Assembly: GCA_048262715.1 (NCBI GenBank)
Contig: JBLXEV010000004.1
Location: forward strand, 186,001-250,000
Direction of reading: 5' to 3'
DNA length: 64,000 nt
From: Albirhodobacter sp048262715
GTDB taxonomy: Bacteria > Pseudomonadota > Alphaproteobacteria > Rhodobacterales > Rhodobacteraceae
A program made the position numbers and the translations under genes. Shown here piece by piece: positions 1 to 7,935 of the stretch. The notes below the pieces were generated by a model, which worked only from the letters and a program-made list of their open reading frames with translations, did no database searches and had not been told where the DNA came from. Every line of letters begins with the position of its first letter. The stretch's first letter is position 1.

Positions 1-1128
1 CTCAGGGGCGGCGGACGGCGCTGTGGGGGCGGATTTCGGATCAGGTGAAACGGTGTTGTCGACATTCACAGTCGCGCCGGGGAACAGCTTGTTCTGCCCT
101 GCATTCACAACCTGATCGCCGTCTTTCAGGCCCTCGGTGATTTCCACCAATGTGCTATCGCGACGCCCGAGTTTGACAAAGACTTGCTGTGCTTTGAGGA
201 TCTTCGCACCGTCTTTTCCATCCTCTTCGCGCACCACATAAACGGAATCGCCGTAGAGCGACGAGGCCACCACCGTTTGCGGCAGGGCGATCACACCCGT
301 TTCCGCGGGAAGGGACACCCGCACGCGCAGGAATTGGCCCGGCGTCAGCGCGCCGGGGTTGTCGACCGATGCACGGATCGTCACGAGGCGGGAGTTTGGA
401 TCAATTTTCGGCTCGATCCCCGTGATGTTCCCTTCCGCAGAGATATCACCGACTTCGGTGGTCACCGTCACCGCTTGACCCGCCGACACCAGGGGTGCCT
501 GCTGTTCGGTCAACGAAAAGTCCACCCGCATCGTCGATGTATCTTGCAGCGTTGCATAGGGGATACCCGCCGTTACGAACTGGCCCGGCTCGACCTGCGG
601 AATACCAATCGTGCCCGCAAACGGGGCGGTCAGCCGCTTGGTTTCAAGGACGGCTTGCAGTTTCGCAACTTGTGCTTCTGCAGCGGTTTCATTTGCCTGC
701 GCGGTTTGCAGGGTATTGGTCGAGGACACCCCGCGTGCTTGCAGAGCCTGCGCGCGCTCGAGTTCTGTTTTCGCAAGGGCAAGGCTCGCTTGAGCGGATT
801 CGAGATCTGCGCGCTCTGTGCGATCATCGATCTGCAGCAACAGCGCCCCTTTTTCGACGCGATCATTCGCCGCAAACGGAATTTCACGCACAACGCCTGC
901 CGCTTCTGTCGACAGATCCACCCCTTGGCCCGCGAGCGCGGTGCCGATGGTTTCAATGCCCGGCTCCCACGTAATCGGCTCCACGGTGGAGGTCGAAATG
1001 GTCACGGCAGGAGGTGTCATCGACGCAAAAAAGCCAGCGATCATTTTATCGCGGAACAGGTTAAATCCGATTAGGCCACCCGCGACGAGCAGGAGGGCGA
1101 CGAAAGCGATAATATAGCGTTTGTACAT
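1..1128 (-). CDS. RND efflux periplasmic adaptor (membrane fusion protein), 3' end outside the window
   Basis: HlyD/MexA-type adaptor that would join an inner-membrane RND pump to an outer-membrane channel. The 376 visible codons stay open to the left edge. They begin with a single hydrophobic anchor (about residues 5-20). A lipoyl-like half containing STEAAGVVREIPFAANDRVE and an alanine-rich alpha-hairpin follow. After that come the second lipoyl half (LTAPFAGTIGIPQVEPGQFV) and beta-barrel segments. The visible end is proline- and serine-rich (near TVSPDPKSAPTAPSAAPE). ATG at 1126-1128 follows an AAGGGA ribosome site. The pump gene is expected beyond the left edge. A small inverted repeat at 1171-1185 may be an operator. 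The substrate cannot be told from the adaptor. Confidence 0.88.
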   Translation of the reverse strand, partial: MYKRYIIAFVALLLVAGGLIGFNLFRDKMIAGFFASMTPPAVTISTSTVEPITWEPGIETIGTALAGQGVDLSTEAAGVVREIPFAANDRVEKGALLLQIDDRTERADLESAQASLALAKTELERAQALQARGVSSTNTLQTAQANETAAEAQVAKLQAVLETKRLTAPFAGTIGIPQVEPGQFVTAGIPYATLQDTSTMRVDFSLTEQQAPLVSAGQAVTVTTEVGDISAEGNITGIEPKIDPNSRLVTIRASVDNPGALTPGQFLRVRVSLPAETGVIALPQTVVASSLYGDSVYVVREEDGKDGAKILKAQQVFVKLGRRDSTLVEITEGLKDGDQVVNAGQNKLFPGATVNVDNTVSPDPKSAPTAPSAAPE

Positions 1129-1570
1129 TGCGGTCCCTTGAACCCCGCCTCTTGGCGGTTTTTAGTGCTGGTCAGTCTGGCTGACGTTCCGAGGTAAAAA
1201 CGGCTTTTGGGGGCTCAAAGTCAAGGAAAATAAGGCCAATCCGCAACGCATCACAAGACACCGCATTGTGCGCATTTGAACAGATAAGCATGGCTTACTG
1301 TAAATTCGCGCATTTTGGACCAGTGTAATCGCAGCGCTCAAGGCTCGTTTCGCCCTTCATAAAATCTGTCTTATGCCGGAATATATATCGCAGTTGCAGC
1401 AAAGATTGTGCAATTGCAGCATTTTAAGCGCCGATACTCAATTTCGGTCACCGCACTCGCCATGTTTCTTGATCGTGTCACGAGGCTGATATGTGGGCGT
1501 CATGAATCCGACGTCTCACTCTGCCATGTAGAGACAACCCGATTGCAACGGAAGGCGAAGGGGTGAGCCG
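1129..1570. promoter_or_regulatory. 442-bp divergent intergenic region between the efflux adaptor and the plcP-like operon
   Basis: No convincing gene lies here. Seen in the sequence: a CCGCC-TCTT-GGCGG hairpin followed by T5 on the plus strand (1145-1163), just upstream of the adaptor start; the inverted repeat GTCAG-N5-CTGAC (1171-1185); a near Pho-box sequence at 1364-1382; and a 16-mer at 1388-1403 that recurs upstream of mcl1 (58935-58950). Both flanking genes must be promoted from here. No clear -35/-10 pair was identified. Confidence 0.5.
1171..1185. promoter_or_regulatory. Candidate operator (5-5-5 inverted repeat) upstream of the efflux adaptor
   Basis: GTCAG-TCTGG-CTGAC is a perfect 5-bp inverted repeat 43-57 bp upstream of the adaptor start codon. 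TetR-family repressors often bind such sites before RND efflux genes. No regulator gene is in view, so the assignment is inference only. Confidence 0.3.
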
Positions 1571-2401
1571 ATGGCACGCGATTTTCTTCATGAAACCAGC
1601 ACAGAGCGCAACACCATGCCGCCCAGAGTGACGCGCGCGCGTGCGCATCATCGCGCGCTGTTTCTTTCGGATTTTCATTTGGGCGCGCGAGGGTGCGCGG
1701 CGGAGGCCATTCTTGCTTTCTTGCGGGAAACCCATGCCGATTCGATTTATCTCGTCGGCGATATTCTCGATCTGTGGCACCCGATGATGGCGCATTGGTC
1801 GCCAACGCATGACGAAATTCTCGCAGATCTTCTGGCGCGGGCGCAATCGGGTGTGCGGATCGTCTATCTTCCGGGCAATCACGATAACGCTGTGCGGCGC
1901 CATTATGGGCGGCATCTGGATTGCATCGAGGTGGCAGAGCAAGCCATCCATGCGGCGGCAGACGGACGGCGATATCTGGTTTTGCACGGTGATGTCGCAG
2001 ATGGCCGGATCCTGCGCAGCCATATTATGACACGGATTGGCAGCCGCATTGATGCCGCCCTGCGTTTGTTGGACGCTTCATTGGCGGCGCGCAGCACGGG
2101 GCCAACGCTCATAGCGCGGTTCCTCGCGCGCTATAACGCCTTCTTGCAATTCGGGGATCGGTATCGCGCCAAGCTCATGCGCCGCGCGCAGGCAGTTGGG
2201 GCGGATGGGGTGATTTGTGGCCATAGCCATATCGCCGCCTTGGAAGAATGCGATGGCGGGATTTACGCGAATTGTGGCGATTGGGTCGATAGTTTGACGG
2301 CTGTCGTCGAGCGCGCGGATGGCGGGCTACAGCTTTTGCAAATGCAACGTGAAACCTCGCGTGTGTCGGTGGTTCATGGCTTGGGGCAGGCGCTGGCCTG
2401 A
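1571..2401 (+). CDS. plcP: Calcineurin-like metallophosphoesterase, PlcP-type phospholipase C (LpxH-related)
   Basis: Protein of 276 aa carrying the full set of metallophosphoesterase metal-binding motifs: SDFHLG (33-38), GDILDLW (63-69), GNHDN (102-106), LHGD (138-141) and GHSH (217-220). Such proteins are often labelled UDP-2,3-diacylglucosamine diphosphatase. The long form with a RGC motif after SDFHLG and IHAAADGRRYLV is, however, the group containing the rhizobial PlcP, which removes phospholipid headgroups to give diacylglycerol under phosphate limitation. The next gene is a GT21 lipid glycosyltransferase, the expected partner. The ATG at 1571 has a purine-rich site (GAAGGCGAAGGGG) upstream; an internal ATG at 1616 is a weaker alternative. 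Substrate is inferred from family and context. Confidence 0.72.
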   Translation: MARDFLHETSTERNTMPPRVTRARAHHRALFLSDFHLGARGCAAEAILAFLRETHADSIYLVGDILDLWHPMMAHWSPTHDEILADLLARAQSGVRIVYLPGNHDNAVRRHYGRHLDCIEVAEQAIHAAADGRRYLVLHGDVADGRILRSHIMTRIGSRIDAALRLLDASLAARSTGPTLIARFLARYNAFLQFGDRYRAKLMRRAQAVGADGVICGHSHIAALEECDGGIYANCGDWVDSLTAVVERADGGLQLLQMQRETSRVSVVHGLGQALA

Positions 2402-2414
2402 CGGGAAGACGAGA

Positions 2415-3608
2415 ATGCTGATTTCAAATTCTGCGAACGGTGCTTTGCTTGTTCTGGGCGCCGTCCTTTTTGCTGTTCTGGCGCTGCATTTGGGAACGAT
2501 GGCGCTTGTCTTATGGCGGCGTGCGCGCCGCGCGGCCACGCCTCCCAACGCACCGACCGAGCTCCCCTTTATTTGTTTGCTTCGTCCCGTTTGCGGGCTG
2601 GATCCTTTTGACGCGGAGACCTTGGCCTCCTCTTTCACTCTCGATTATCCGAATTACGAAGTGGTGTTTTGCGCAGCCGATCCGAAAGATCCGGTGATCG
2701 GGCTGGTGCAGCGTCTGATCGCGGGCTTCCCCGATGTGCGGGCGCGGATTCTGATTGGGGAAGAGAAGATCACCGCCAATCCCAAGCTGAATAACCTGCA
2801 AAAGGGTTGGGTGGCGACGCAGGCACAGTGGGTCGCGATGGCCGATAGCAACCTGCTGTTGCCAAAGAGCTATCTGCGCGACTTGGTAGCGACATGGCAT
2901 GAGGGCACCGGGCTGGTAACATCGCCGCCTTTGGGGGAACGCGCAGAAGGGCTTTGGGGCGCGGTGGAATGCGCGTTTCTCAACACCAATCAGGCGCGCT
3001 GGCAATTGGCGGCAGATGCGCTGGGGGTCGGGTTTGCGCAGGGGAAAACCATGTTCTGGCAGCGTGAAACGCTGGAGGCTGTGGGCGGGTTGAAAGCCTT
3101 GGGCCGCAAACTGGCGGAGGATGTCACCGCGACGAAAGTGGTGCGTGAGGCAGGGGGCAAGGTGCGGCTGGTCGATGCGCCCTATGCGCAACCCATTGGG
3201 CGGCGCGCGGCGCGGGCGGTTTGGGATCGTCAGCTCCGCTGGGCGCGGGTGCGGCGGGACGGGTTCAAAAGCCTGTTCGCACGGGAGATTTTTAACGGGC
3301 CCGCTCTCGGGCTGGCCGCGGCGCTGGGGTTGGGCGTTATGCTGGGGGCGGTGCTGCCCGCGCTGATTGCTTTTCTAGTGATTTGGTATGGATCGGAGGC
3401 CCTGTTCGCGCGAGCGATGGGCTGGGGCGAGGGGCTGCGCGACATTGCGGCCTATGTGCTGCGCGATGCGATGCTGCCCGCGCTGTGGCTGGTCACATGG
3501 ATCCGTCCGGGTTTTGTGTGGCGCGGCACGGTGATGGGGGCGGAAACTCCCGCTCAGAAGACCCAGCCGAAAGCTTCACCGCCCAAGTTTGAGGTGGCGG
3601 GTGTTTGA
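2415..3608 (+). CDS. agt: GT21-family lipid glycosyltransferase (ceramide glucosyltransferase-like, Agt/Pgt type)
   Basis: Membrane glycosyltransferase of 397 aa. It has an N-terminal hydrophobic segment (about 8-33), a GT-A domain with LLRPVCGLDP (55-64), the ADSN metal site (143-146 region), an LAEDV acidic motif near 233-237 and the (Q/R)xxRW box QLRWARVRR (273-281), then C-terminal membrane helices. Bacterial members of this family glycosylate diacylglycerol or ceramide with UDP-sugars. Immediately downstream of a PlcP-like gene (14-bp gap), it probably caps the released diacylglycerol to make a glycolipid. The ATG at 2415 follows GGGAAGACGAG; a longer in-frame reading from 2319 overlaps plcP and lacks family similarity. 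Confidence 0.75.
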   Translation: MLISNSANGALLVLGAVLFAVLALHLGTMALVLWRRARRAATPPNAPTELPFICLLRPVCGLDPFDAETLASSFTLDYPNYEVVFCAADPKDPVIGLVQRLIAGFPDVRARILIGEEKITANPKLNNLQKGWVATQAQWVAMADSNLLLPKSYLRDLVATWHEGTGLVTSPPLGERAEGLWGAVECAFLNTNQARWQLAADALGVGFAQGKTMFWQRETLEAVGGLKALGRKLAEDVTATKVVREAGGKVRLVDAPYAQPIGRRAARAVWDRQLRWARVRRDGFKSLFAREIFNGPALGLAAALGLGVMLGAVLPALIAFLVIWYGSEALFARAMGWGEGLRDIAAYVLRDAMLPALWLVTWIRPGFVWRGTVMGAETPAQKTQPKASPPKFEVAGV

Positions 3609-4200
3609 TCCGAGTGCGCTGATTGGGCTTCTCAAAACGCACGGCCTGAGCCTTCTCGCGCCGCTCTCAGTGATCGAAGGGCCGATTGTCACCGTGCTTG
3701 CGGGCTGGCTCTCGAGCGTGATCGGCGCGCAGATCTGGCAAATCGCTTTGGTGGTTATCGTCGGGGATCTCTTGGGCGATGTAATCTTCTATGCCGCAGG
3801 GCGCGCGGGGCCGCACGCACTGCGGCGGATTTTACCCAGATCCCTGCAGTCTGGTCGCGCCTCAAGCCGCATCAACGAGATGACAGCGCATTTTGACCGG
3901 CGCGGGGGAAGAACCCTGCTGCTTGGCAAGGTCACCCATTCGCTCGGCGCGCTGGTTCTCGTGGCGGCGGGTGCCGCGCGCATGAATATTTGGGTGTTCC
4001 TCGGCTGGAACCTGATCGCGACGGTGCCCAAAAGCTTGCTGTTGATCTGGCTGGGACTGTGGCTTGGCGATATGTCGGCGCAGGTGAGTGTCGCGCAGAT
4101 CGAGACATGGCTGGGCTGGGCGGTGTGGGGCGGCGCCGCGTTTGGTGGCGGGATTGTGCTCGTTTGGATGTGGAAGCGGAGAGAAAAATGGGTGATTTGA
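3601..4200 (+). CDS. DedA/SNARE-associated family membrane protein
   Basis: A 199-aa multi-helix membrane protein of the DedA (VTT domain) family. The sequence shows the family's re-entrant region (GPIVTVLAGWLSSVIGAQ), GDLLGDVIFYAAGR, and a central RxxLLGKxxH-like stretch (GGRTLLLGKVTHSLGAL). Some DedA proteins act as phospholipid or undecaprenyl-phosphate transporters. Here the operon suggests moving or balancing lipid during remodelling, but this is inference. The GTG at 3601 overlaps the stop of the glycosyltransferase and has GAGGTGG upstream. A TTG at 3589 in the same frame is possible. Confidence 0.75.
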   Translation: MFDPSALIGLLKTHGLSLLAPLSVIEGPIVTVLAGWLSSVIGAQIWQIALVVIVGDLLGDVIFYAAGRAGPHALRRILPRSLQSGRASSRINEMTAHFDRRGGRTLLLGKVTHSLGALVLVAAGAARMNIWVFLGWNLIATVPKSLLLIWLGLWLGDMSAQVSVAQIETWLGWAVWGGAAFGGGIVLVWMWKRREKWVI

Positions 4201-4874
4201 ACCGCGATGTGAGCTGCGTTATTCCGGCCTATAACGAGGCCGCGCGGATTGGCATTGTGCTGCGCGCAGCCTTGGGGCACCCGCAGATTGCCGAGGTGAT
4301 TGTGGTCGATGACGGCTCAACGGATGGCACTGCCGATCGTGCCGAGGCCCTTGGCGCGACCGTCATCCGTCAGCCGCGAAACGGTGGCAAAGCGCGCGCC
4401 CTTGCGGCGGGAGTGAGTGCCGCGCGCGGTGAGTTCTTGTTGATGCTGGATGCCGATCTCGAAGGGGTGAGCGCGGCCACGATCAGTGATTTGCTTGGCC
4501 CCGTCTTGAGCGCGCGGGCCGATGTCTCAATAAGCCTGCGCGGCAACGCGCCGCGCCCGTGGCGCGCCCTCGGGCTGGATTACATCTCCGGCGAGCGGGT
4601 CCTGCCGCGGGTCTGGGTGATGGCGCGGCTCGCCGATCTGGATACGATGGCGGGGTTCGGCTTCGAGGTCTGGCTCAACGGGATCTGGATCGCACGGCGC
4701 GCGCGTGTGGCCGTCGTGCGCTGGGACGGGGTGCGCAGCCCGCTGAAATCCGAGAAAGCAGGCCTCTTGGCAGGGCTTCGCGCCGATCTGGGGATGATGC
4801 GCGATATCTTCCGAACTGTCTCGCCGATGACGACATTCCGGCAAATTGTGCAGATGCGTGCGTTGCGTGCGTAA
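4188..4874 (+). CDS. GT2-family glycosyltransferase, fourth gene of the lipid operon
   Basis: A 228-aa soluble-looking GT-A protein. It starts VSCVIPAYNEAARI (8-21) and has VDDGSTDGT (40-48), the NGGKARAL donor-site segment (65-72) and LDADLEG (87-93, metal-binding DxD). The start overlaps the dedA-like stop by 13 bp, so it is translated from the same message. It resembles dolichol-phosphate/polyprenyl-phosphate sugar transferases and other small GT2 enzymes. It lacks the usual C-terminal membrane anchors, so the acceptor is unclear. It may extend the glycolipid headgroup begun by the GT21 enzyme. Confidence 0.72.
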   Translation: MGDLNRDVSCVIPAYNEAARIGIVLRAALGHPQIAEVIVVDDGSTDGTADRAEALGATVIRQPRNGGKARALAAGVSAARGEFLLMLDADLEGVSAATISDLLGPVLSARADVSISLRGNAPRPWRALGLDYISGERVLPRVWVMARLADLDTMAGFGFEVWLNGIWIARRARVAVVRWDGVRSPLKSEKAGLLAGLRADLGMMRDIFRTVSPMTTFRQIVQMRALRA

Positions 4875-4934
4875 TCTTGCGTGAAACTTCCACGCGCCGC
4901 GCTACGTTTATCAAAGACCAGACAGGAGCGCGCC

Positions 4935-5342
4935 ATGACCCTATTGATCCTCTACGTTGTCACAACAGTGATCTTCCTCGCGATTGATGCGGTTGGTATC
5001 AGTTTCCTGATAAAACCGCTGTTTGATCGCCATATTGGGGACCTCTATCCCGAGCAGATGCGGGTGGTGCCTGCCGCGCTGTTCTACCTCGCCTATGTCG
5101 CGGGGATCTTGTGGTTTGTTAGCTGGCCCGCACTGCGCGATGGCGATCTGACGCGGGTGTTTATCAATGGCGCGCTTTTGGGGCTGATGTGCTACGGCAC
5201 GTATGAGTTCACCAATTATGCCACGCTCAAAGCATGGTCGCCCGCGCAGGTGATTGCGGATACGCTCTGGGGCGGCTTGCTCACCGGTTTTGCCGCTTGG
5301 GCGGGGGTGGCGATCACGCGGATGGTGACAAACCACGCGTGA
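4935..5342 (+). CDS. DUF2177 family membrane protein
   Basis: A 135-aa protein with about four hydrophobic helices and the family's conserved features: an FLAIDAVGISFL opening, LYPEQMRVVPAALFYLAYVAGI, and YGTYEFTNYATLK in the third helix region. The function of DUF2177 is unknown. The ATG at 4935 has an AGGAG site 7-8 bp upstream. It lies 60 bp after the lipid operon and could be co-transcribed. A bidirectional terminator at 5412-5441 follows. Confidence 0.8.
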   Translation: MTLLILYVVTTVIFLAIDAVGISFLIKPLFDRHIGDLYPEQMRVVPAALFYLAYVAGILWFVSWPALRDGDLTRVFINGALLGLMCYGTYEFTNYATLKAWSPAQVIADTLWGGLLTGFAAWAGVAITRMVTNHA

Positions 5343-5411
5343 TCTGAGCGGATGAATAAGGCATCTTTTTGATGCGGGGCGAGCGCAGTGATCTTCGGGC
5401 GCAAAACGAAA

Positions 5412-5441
5412 CGGGGCCTACTTTGGCAGGGCCCCGCTTTT
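5412..5441. terminator. Terminator between convergent DUF2177 and gpx-like genes
   Basis: CGGGGCC (5412-5418) pairs with GGCCCCG (5430-5436) and is followed by CTTTTAT on the plus strand. It sits between two converging genes and could serve both. Confidence 0.65.
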
Positions 5442-5457
5442 ATGCGCCGTCAGAGGT

Positions 5458-6006
5458 TTATTTTTGCAGCAGCGCCTGATCGATTTCTTTGCGCAGAGAG
5501 CGCGAATCCGGCGCTGTCATTGAGCTGTAGGTGTCGATGACCTCACCTTTCGCATCAATCAGCACCTTGTAGAAATTCCACTTCGGCACGAAGTTCTCGT
5601 TGGTCTTGAGCCATTGATAGAGCGGGTGAACATCGCCTTTCGCGACGGAGACAATATCCGTCATCGGCAGGGTAATACCAAATTCCAAGGTGCAGTATTC
5701 CTTCACCTTTTTCGCATCGTCCAGCTCTTGATTGAAGTCGTTCGAGGGCACGGCGACGACGATCAGCCCTTTCGGCCCCAGTTCTTCGTGCAGGGCCTCC
5801 ATGGTTTTCAACTGACCGGAAAATCCACAAAGCGAGGCCGTGTTCACCAATAGCACCGGATGGCCGCGCCAGTCTTTCGTGTTGATCACCCCGCCATCAA
5901 TCGACGGGAAGGTGACATCGGGGATCGTGCCTGCCGCCAACGCAGGCGACAGCGTGAGCGCAAGGGCGGCGGCAGGGGCGAAGAGGGCATGAAACAACGG
6001 GCGCAT
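5458..6006 (-). CDS. Exported glutathione peroxidase-like thiol peroxidase
   Basis: A 182-aa protein with a signal peptide ending at about PALAA (21-25), so it should act in the periplasm. The thioredoxin-fold peroxidase core has NTASLCG with the peroxidatic Cys60, a second Cys at 105 and the WNF motif (143-145). Typical family members read NTASKCG, so Lys is replaced by Leu before the Cys. It probably reduces hydroperoxides with a thioredoxin-like donor. It is the last gene of the sigma-factor-linked operon, 29 bp after the SDR gene. ATG at 6006 follows AAAGGAA. Confidence 0.82.
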   Translation of the reverse strand: MRPLFHALFAPAAALALTLSPALAAGTIPDVTFPSIDGGVINTKDWRGHPVLLVNTASLCGFSGQLKTMEALHEELGPKGLIVVAVPSNDFNQELDDAKKVKEYCTLEFGITLPMTDIVSVAKGDVHPLYQWLKTNENFVPKWNFYKVLIDAKGEVIDTYSSMTAPDSRSLRKEIDQALLQK

Positions 6007-6035
6007 ATCAGTTCCTTTCGAGTAGGGGCGGCGGC

Positions 6036-6770
6036 TCAACGGATGAGGCGCGCGGTGAGCGCGAGCGAGGCGCGGTAGGGCAAAAGGCGCAGCAGTTTGA
6101 GGGCGTAGGTCAGGCGGCGCGGGAAGTGGATCTCGAAGCCGGAGCGATCCAGCCCGCGCAGTATAGCATCCGCCGCCGCCTCGGGGGAGATCACGGCGGG
6201 CATGTCAAAATCATTCATCGCCGTCATCGGCGTTTTCACGAAACCGGGCGAGATCAGGCGGATGTCGCGATCCTTGCGCTCAACCCGCAGGCTCTCGGTG
6301 AGTGAGATCACGGCGGCTTTCGTGGCCGAATAGATCTGACCTTTCGGCAGGCCGATATAGCCCGCAACCGATCCGCAAAGCGCAAGCTGCCCACCCTCGC
6401 GTAGCAACCTTGGGCCGATCTGCGCGACATGGAACGTGCCCATCAGATTGACCTGTACAAGCTGTGCCGCCTTCACCGGATCAAGCTCTGCGATCAAGCC
6501 GGGATCATAGAGCGCCGCGAGATGCAGGATCCGATCCAGTGGCCCCCCTGCGGCAATCGCATCTGCGGCGGCCTCCAGCGAGGCGCGATCCCCGACATCA
6601 CAGGCCACAGGCTGCGCGCCGATGCTCTGCGCGAGCTGGCGCAGCGGCGCTTCCGAGCGGGCAGAGACGATCACTTGCGCGCCGCGCTTGGCATAGGCTT
6701 GGGCCACCGCCGCCCCGATGCCGGAGCTCGCGCCGATGATCCAGATGCGCTCTGTGATTTTCTCAGGCAT
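6036..6770 (-). CDS. Short-chain dehydrogenase/reductase
   Basis: A classical SDR of 244 aa. It has the NAD(P)-binding GASSGIG (13-19), Asn108 in VNLMG, and the catalytic Ser134, Tyr147 and Lys151 (YSATK). A short basic, hydrophobic C-terminus may touch the membrane. The ATG at 6770 overlaps the stop of the upstream CFA-like gene by 8 bp; a TTG at 6776 is an alternative. In this operon type it may oxidise or reduce a modified fatty acyl or lipid product, but the substrate is unknown. Confidence 0.85.
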   Translation of the reverse strand: MPEKITERIWIIGASSGIGAAVAQAYAKRGAQVIVSARSEAPLRQLAQSIGAQPVACDVGDRASLEAAADAIAAGGPLDRILHLAALYDPGLIAELDPVKAAQLVQVNLMGTFHVAQIGPRLLREGGQLALCGSVAGYIGLPKGQIYSATKAAVISLTESLRVERKDRDIRLISPGFVKTPMTAMNDFDMPAVISPEAAADAILRGLDRSGFEIHFPRRLTYALKLLRLLPYRASLALTARLIR

Positions 6771-7935
6771 GGGCAAGCCTGTATTGCATCACATCTGTAC
6801 GGCCCGTAGCAAAGCCCGCGATGCAGGCCGCGAGATAAAACCGCCAGACACGGATGAACGCCTCGTCAAACCCGAGCGCGCGCACCTCGGTCAGCCGCGC
6901 CTCGAACCGCGTCAGCCAATCTTGCAGCGTGCGGGCATAATCCAGACCGAAGCCGAAACCATCCTCCACCCGCAGCCCCGCCGCCTGTGCGGCGCCTGCG
7001 AATTTCGAGGGGGCGGGCAGCATACCGCCGGGGAAGATGAAGGAGCGGATCATGTCTGCCCCGTTGCGATAGCGGTCGAAATGGGCCTCGCCGACGGTGA
7101 TCGTTTGCACCACGGCGCGCCCGCTTTGCGCGAGGTTTTCTTTCAGCTTGCCGAAATAGGTCGGCCAATAGCTTTCGCCCACCGCCTCGAACATCTCGAT
7201 GGAGACGATATGGTCGTAACGTCCCTTTTCATCGCGGTAATCTTGCAGCGCTATCTCGGCGCCCGTGCCCAGTCGCGTGCGGGCAAAATCAGCCTGCTCT
7301 GTGGACAGGGTCAGCCCTTTGGGCGCGAAATCGCCCCGCGCCAAGGCGCGTTCGGCAAATCCGCCCCAGCCGCAGCCGATTTCCAACAGGCGGCCGGAAG
7401 AGCTGCTCAGATTGTCGATGATCCGGTCATATTTGCGGGTCTGCGCGCGGGCAAGATCGGTGTCGCCCTCCGCATAAAGCGCGGAGGAATAGGTCATCGT
7501 CTCATCCAGCCAGAGGCGGTAGAAGTCATTCCCGAGATCGTAATGCGCGGAAATATTGCGGCGCGATCCGCTGCGGGTGTTGCGGTTCATGAAATAGAGC
7601 ATACGGATCAGCATCGCCTGCACAGGATGGCCGTGCAGGTAGCGATCCAGCGTTGCCTCATTGGCCAGCGCGAGGGTAAGGAGCGATGTGAGATCGGGGG
7701 TATCACACCAGCCATCGCGGTAGGCCTCGGTGAGGCCGATATCCCCTTTGGCCGCCACCGCAGGTATCATCCGCCAGTCATGGATAATCAAGGCTGCCTC
7801 AGGCCCCGCCAGCTTGCCGCCGAAATGCCGGACTTGCCCATCCGGAGTGGTCAACGCCAGCGTGCCATGGGTGATGCCCTCGAGCGTCGCGAGAAATCTC
7901 GATTGCAGCGGTTTAGTCAGTGTCTGAGGAAACAT
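6763..7935 (-). CDS. Cyclopropane-fatty-acyl-phospholipid synthase-like SAM methyltransferase
   Basis: A 390-aa protein with the CFA-synthase architecture: HYDLGNDFY (131-139), SAM-binding LEIGCGWGG (184-192), EMFEAVG (247-253) and FIFPGGMLP (299-307). True CFA synthases use a bicarbonate bound by Glu, His and others. Here the HTI segment of E. coli Cfa is replaced by QTI (277-279), so a bicarbonate ligand appears lost. That makes a different product plausible, such as a methylated fatty acid like the furan-fatty-acid precursor made by the Rhodobacter paralogue UfaM. The start at 7935 overlaps the DUF1365 gene by 23 bp. Confidence 0.8.
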   Translation of the reverse strand: MFPQTLTKPLQSRFLATLEGITHGTLALTTPDGQVRHFGGKLAGPEAALIIHDWRMIPAVAAKGDIGLTEAYRDGWCDTPDLTSLLTLALANEATLDRYLHGHPVQAMLIRMLYFMNRNTRSGSRRNISAHYDLGNDFYRLWLDETMTYSSALYAEGDTDLARAQTRKYDRIIDNLSSSSGRLLEIGCGWGGFAERALARGDFAPKGLTLSTEQADFARTRLGTGAEIALQDYRDEKGRYDHIVSIEMFEAVGESYWPTYFGKLKENLAQSGRAVVQTITVGEAHFDRYRNGADMIRSFIFPGGMLPAPSKFAGAAQAAGLRVEDGFGFGLDYARTLQDWLTRFEARLTEVRALGFDEAFIRVWRFYLAACIAGFATGRTDVMQYRLAHA

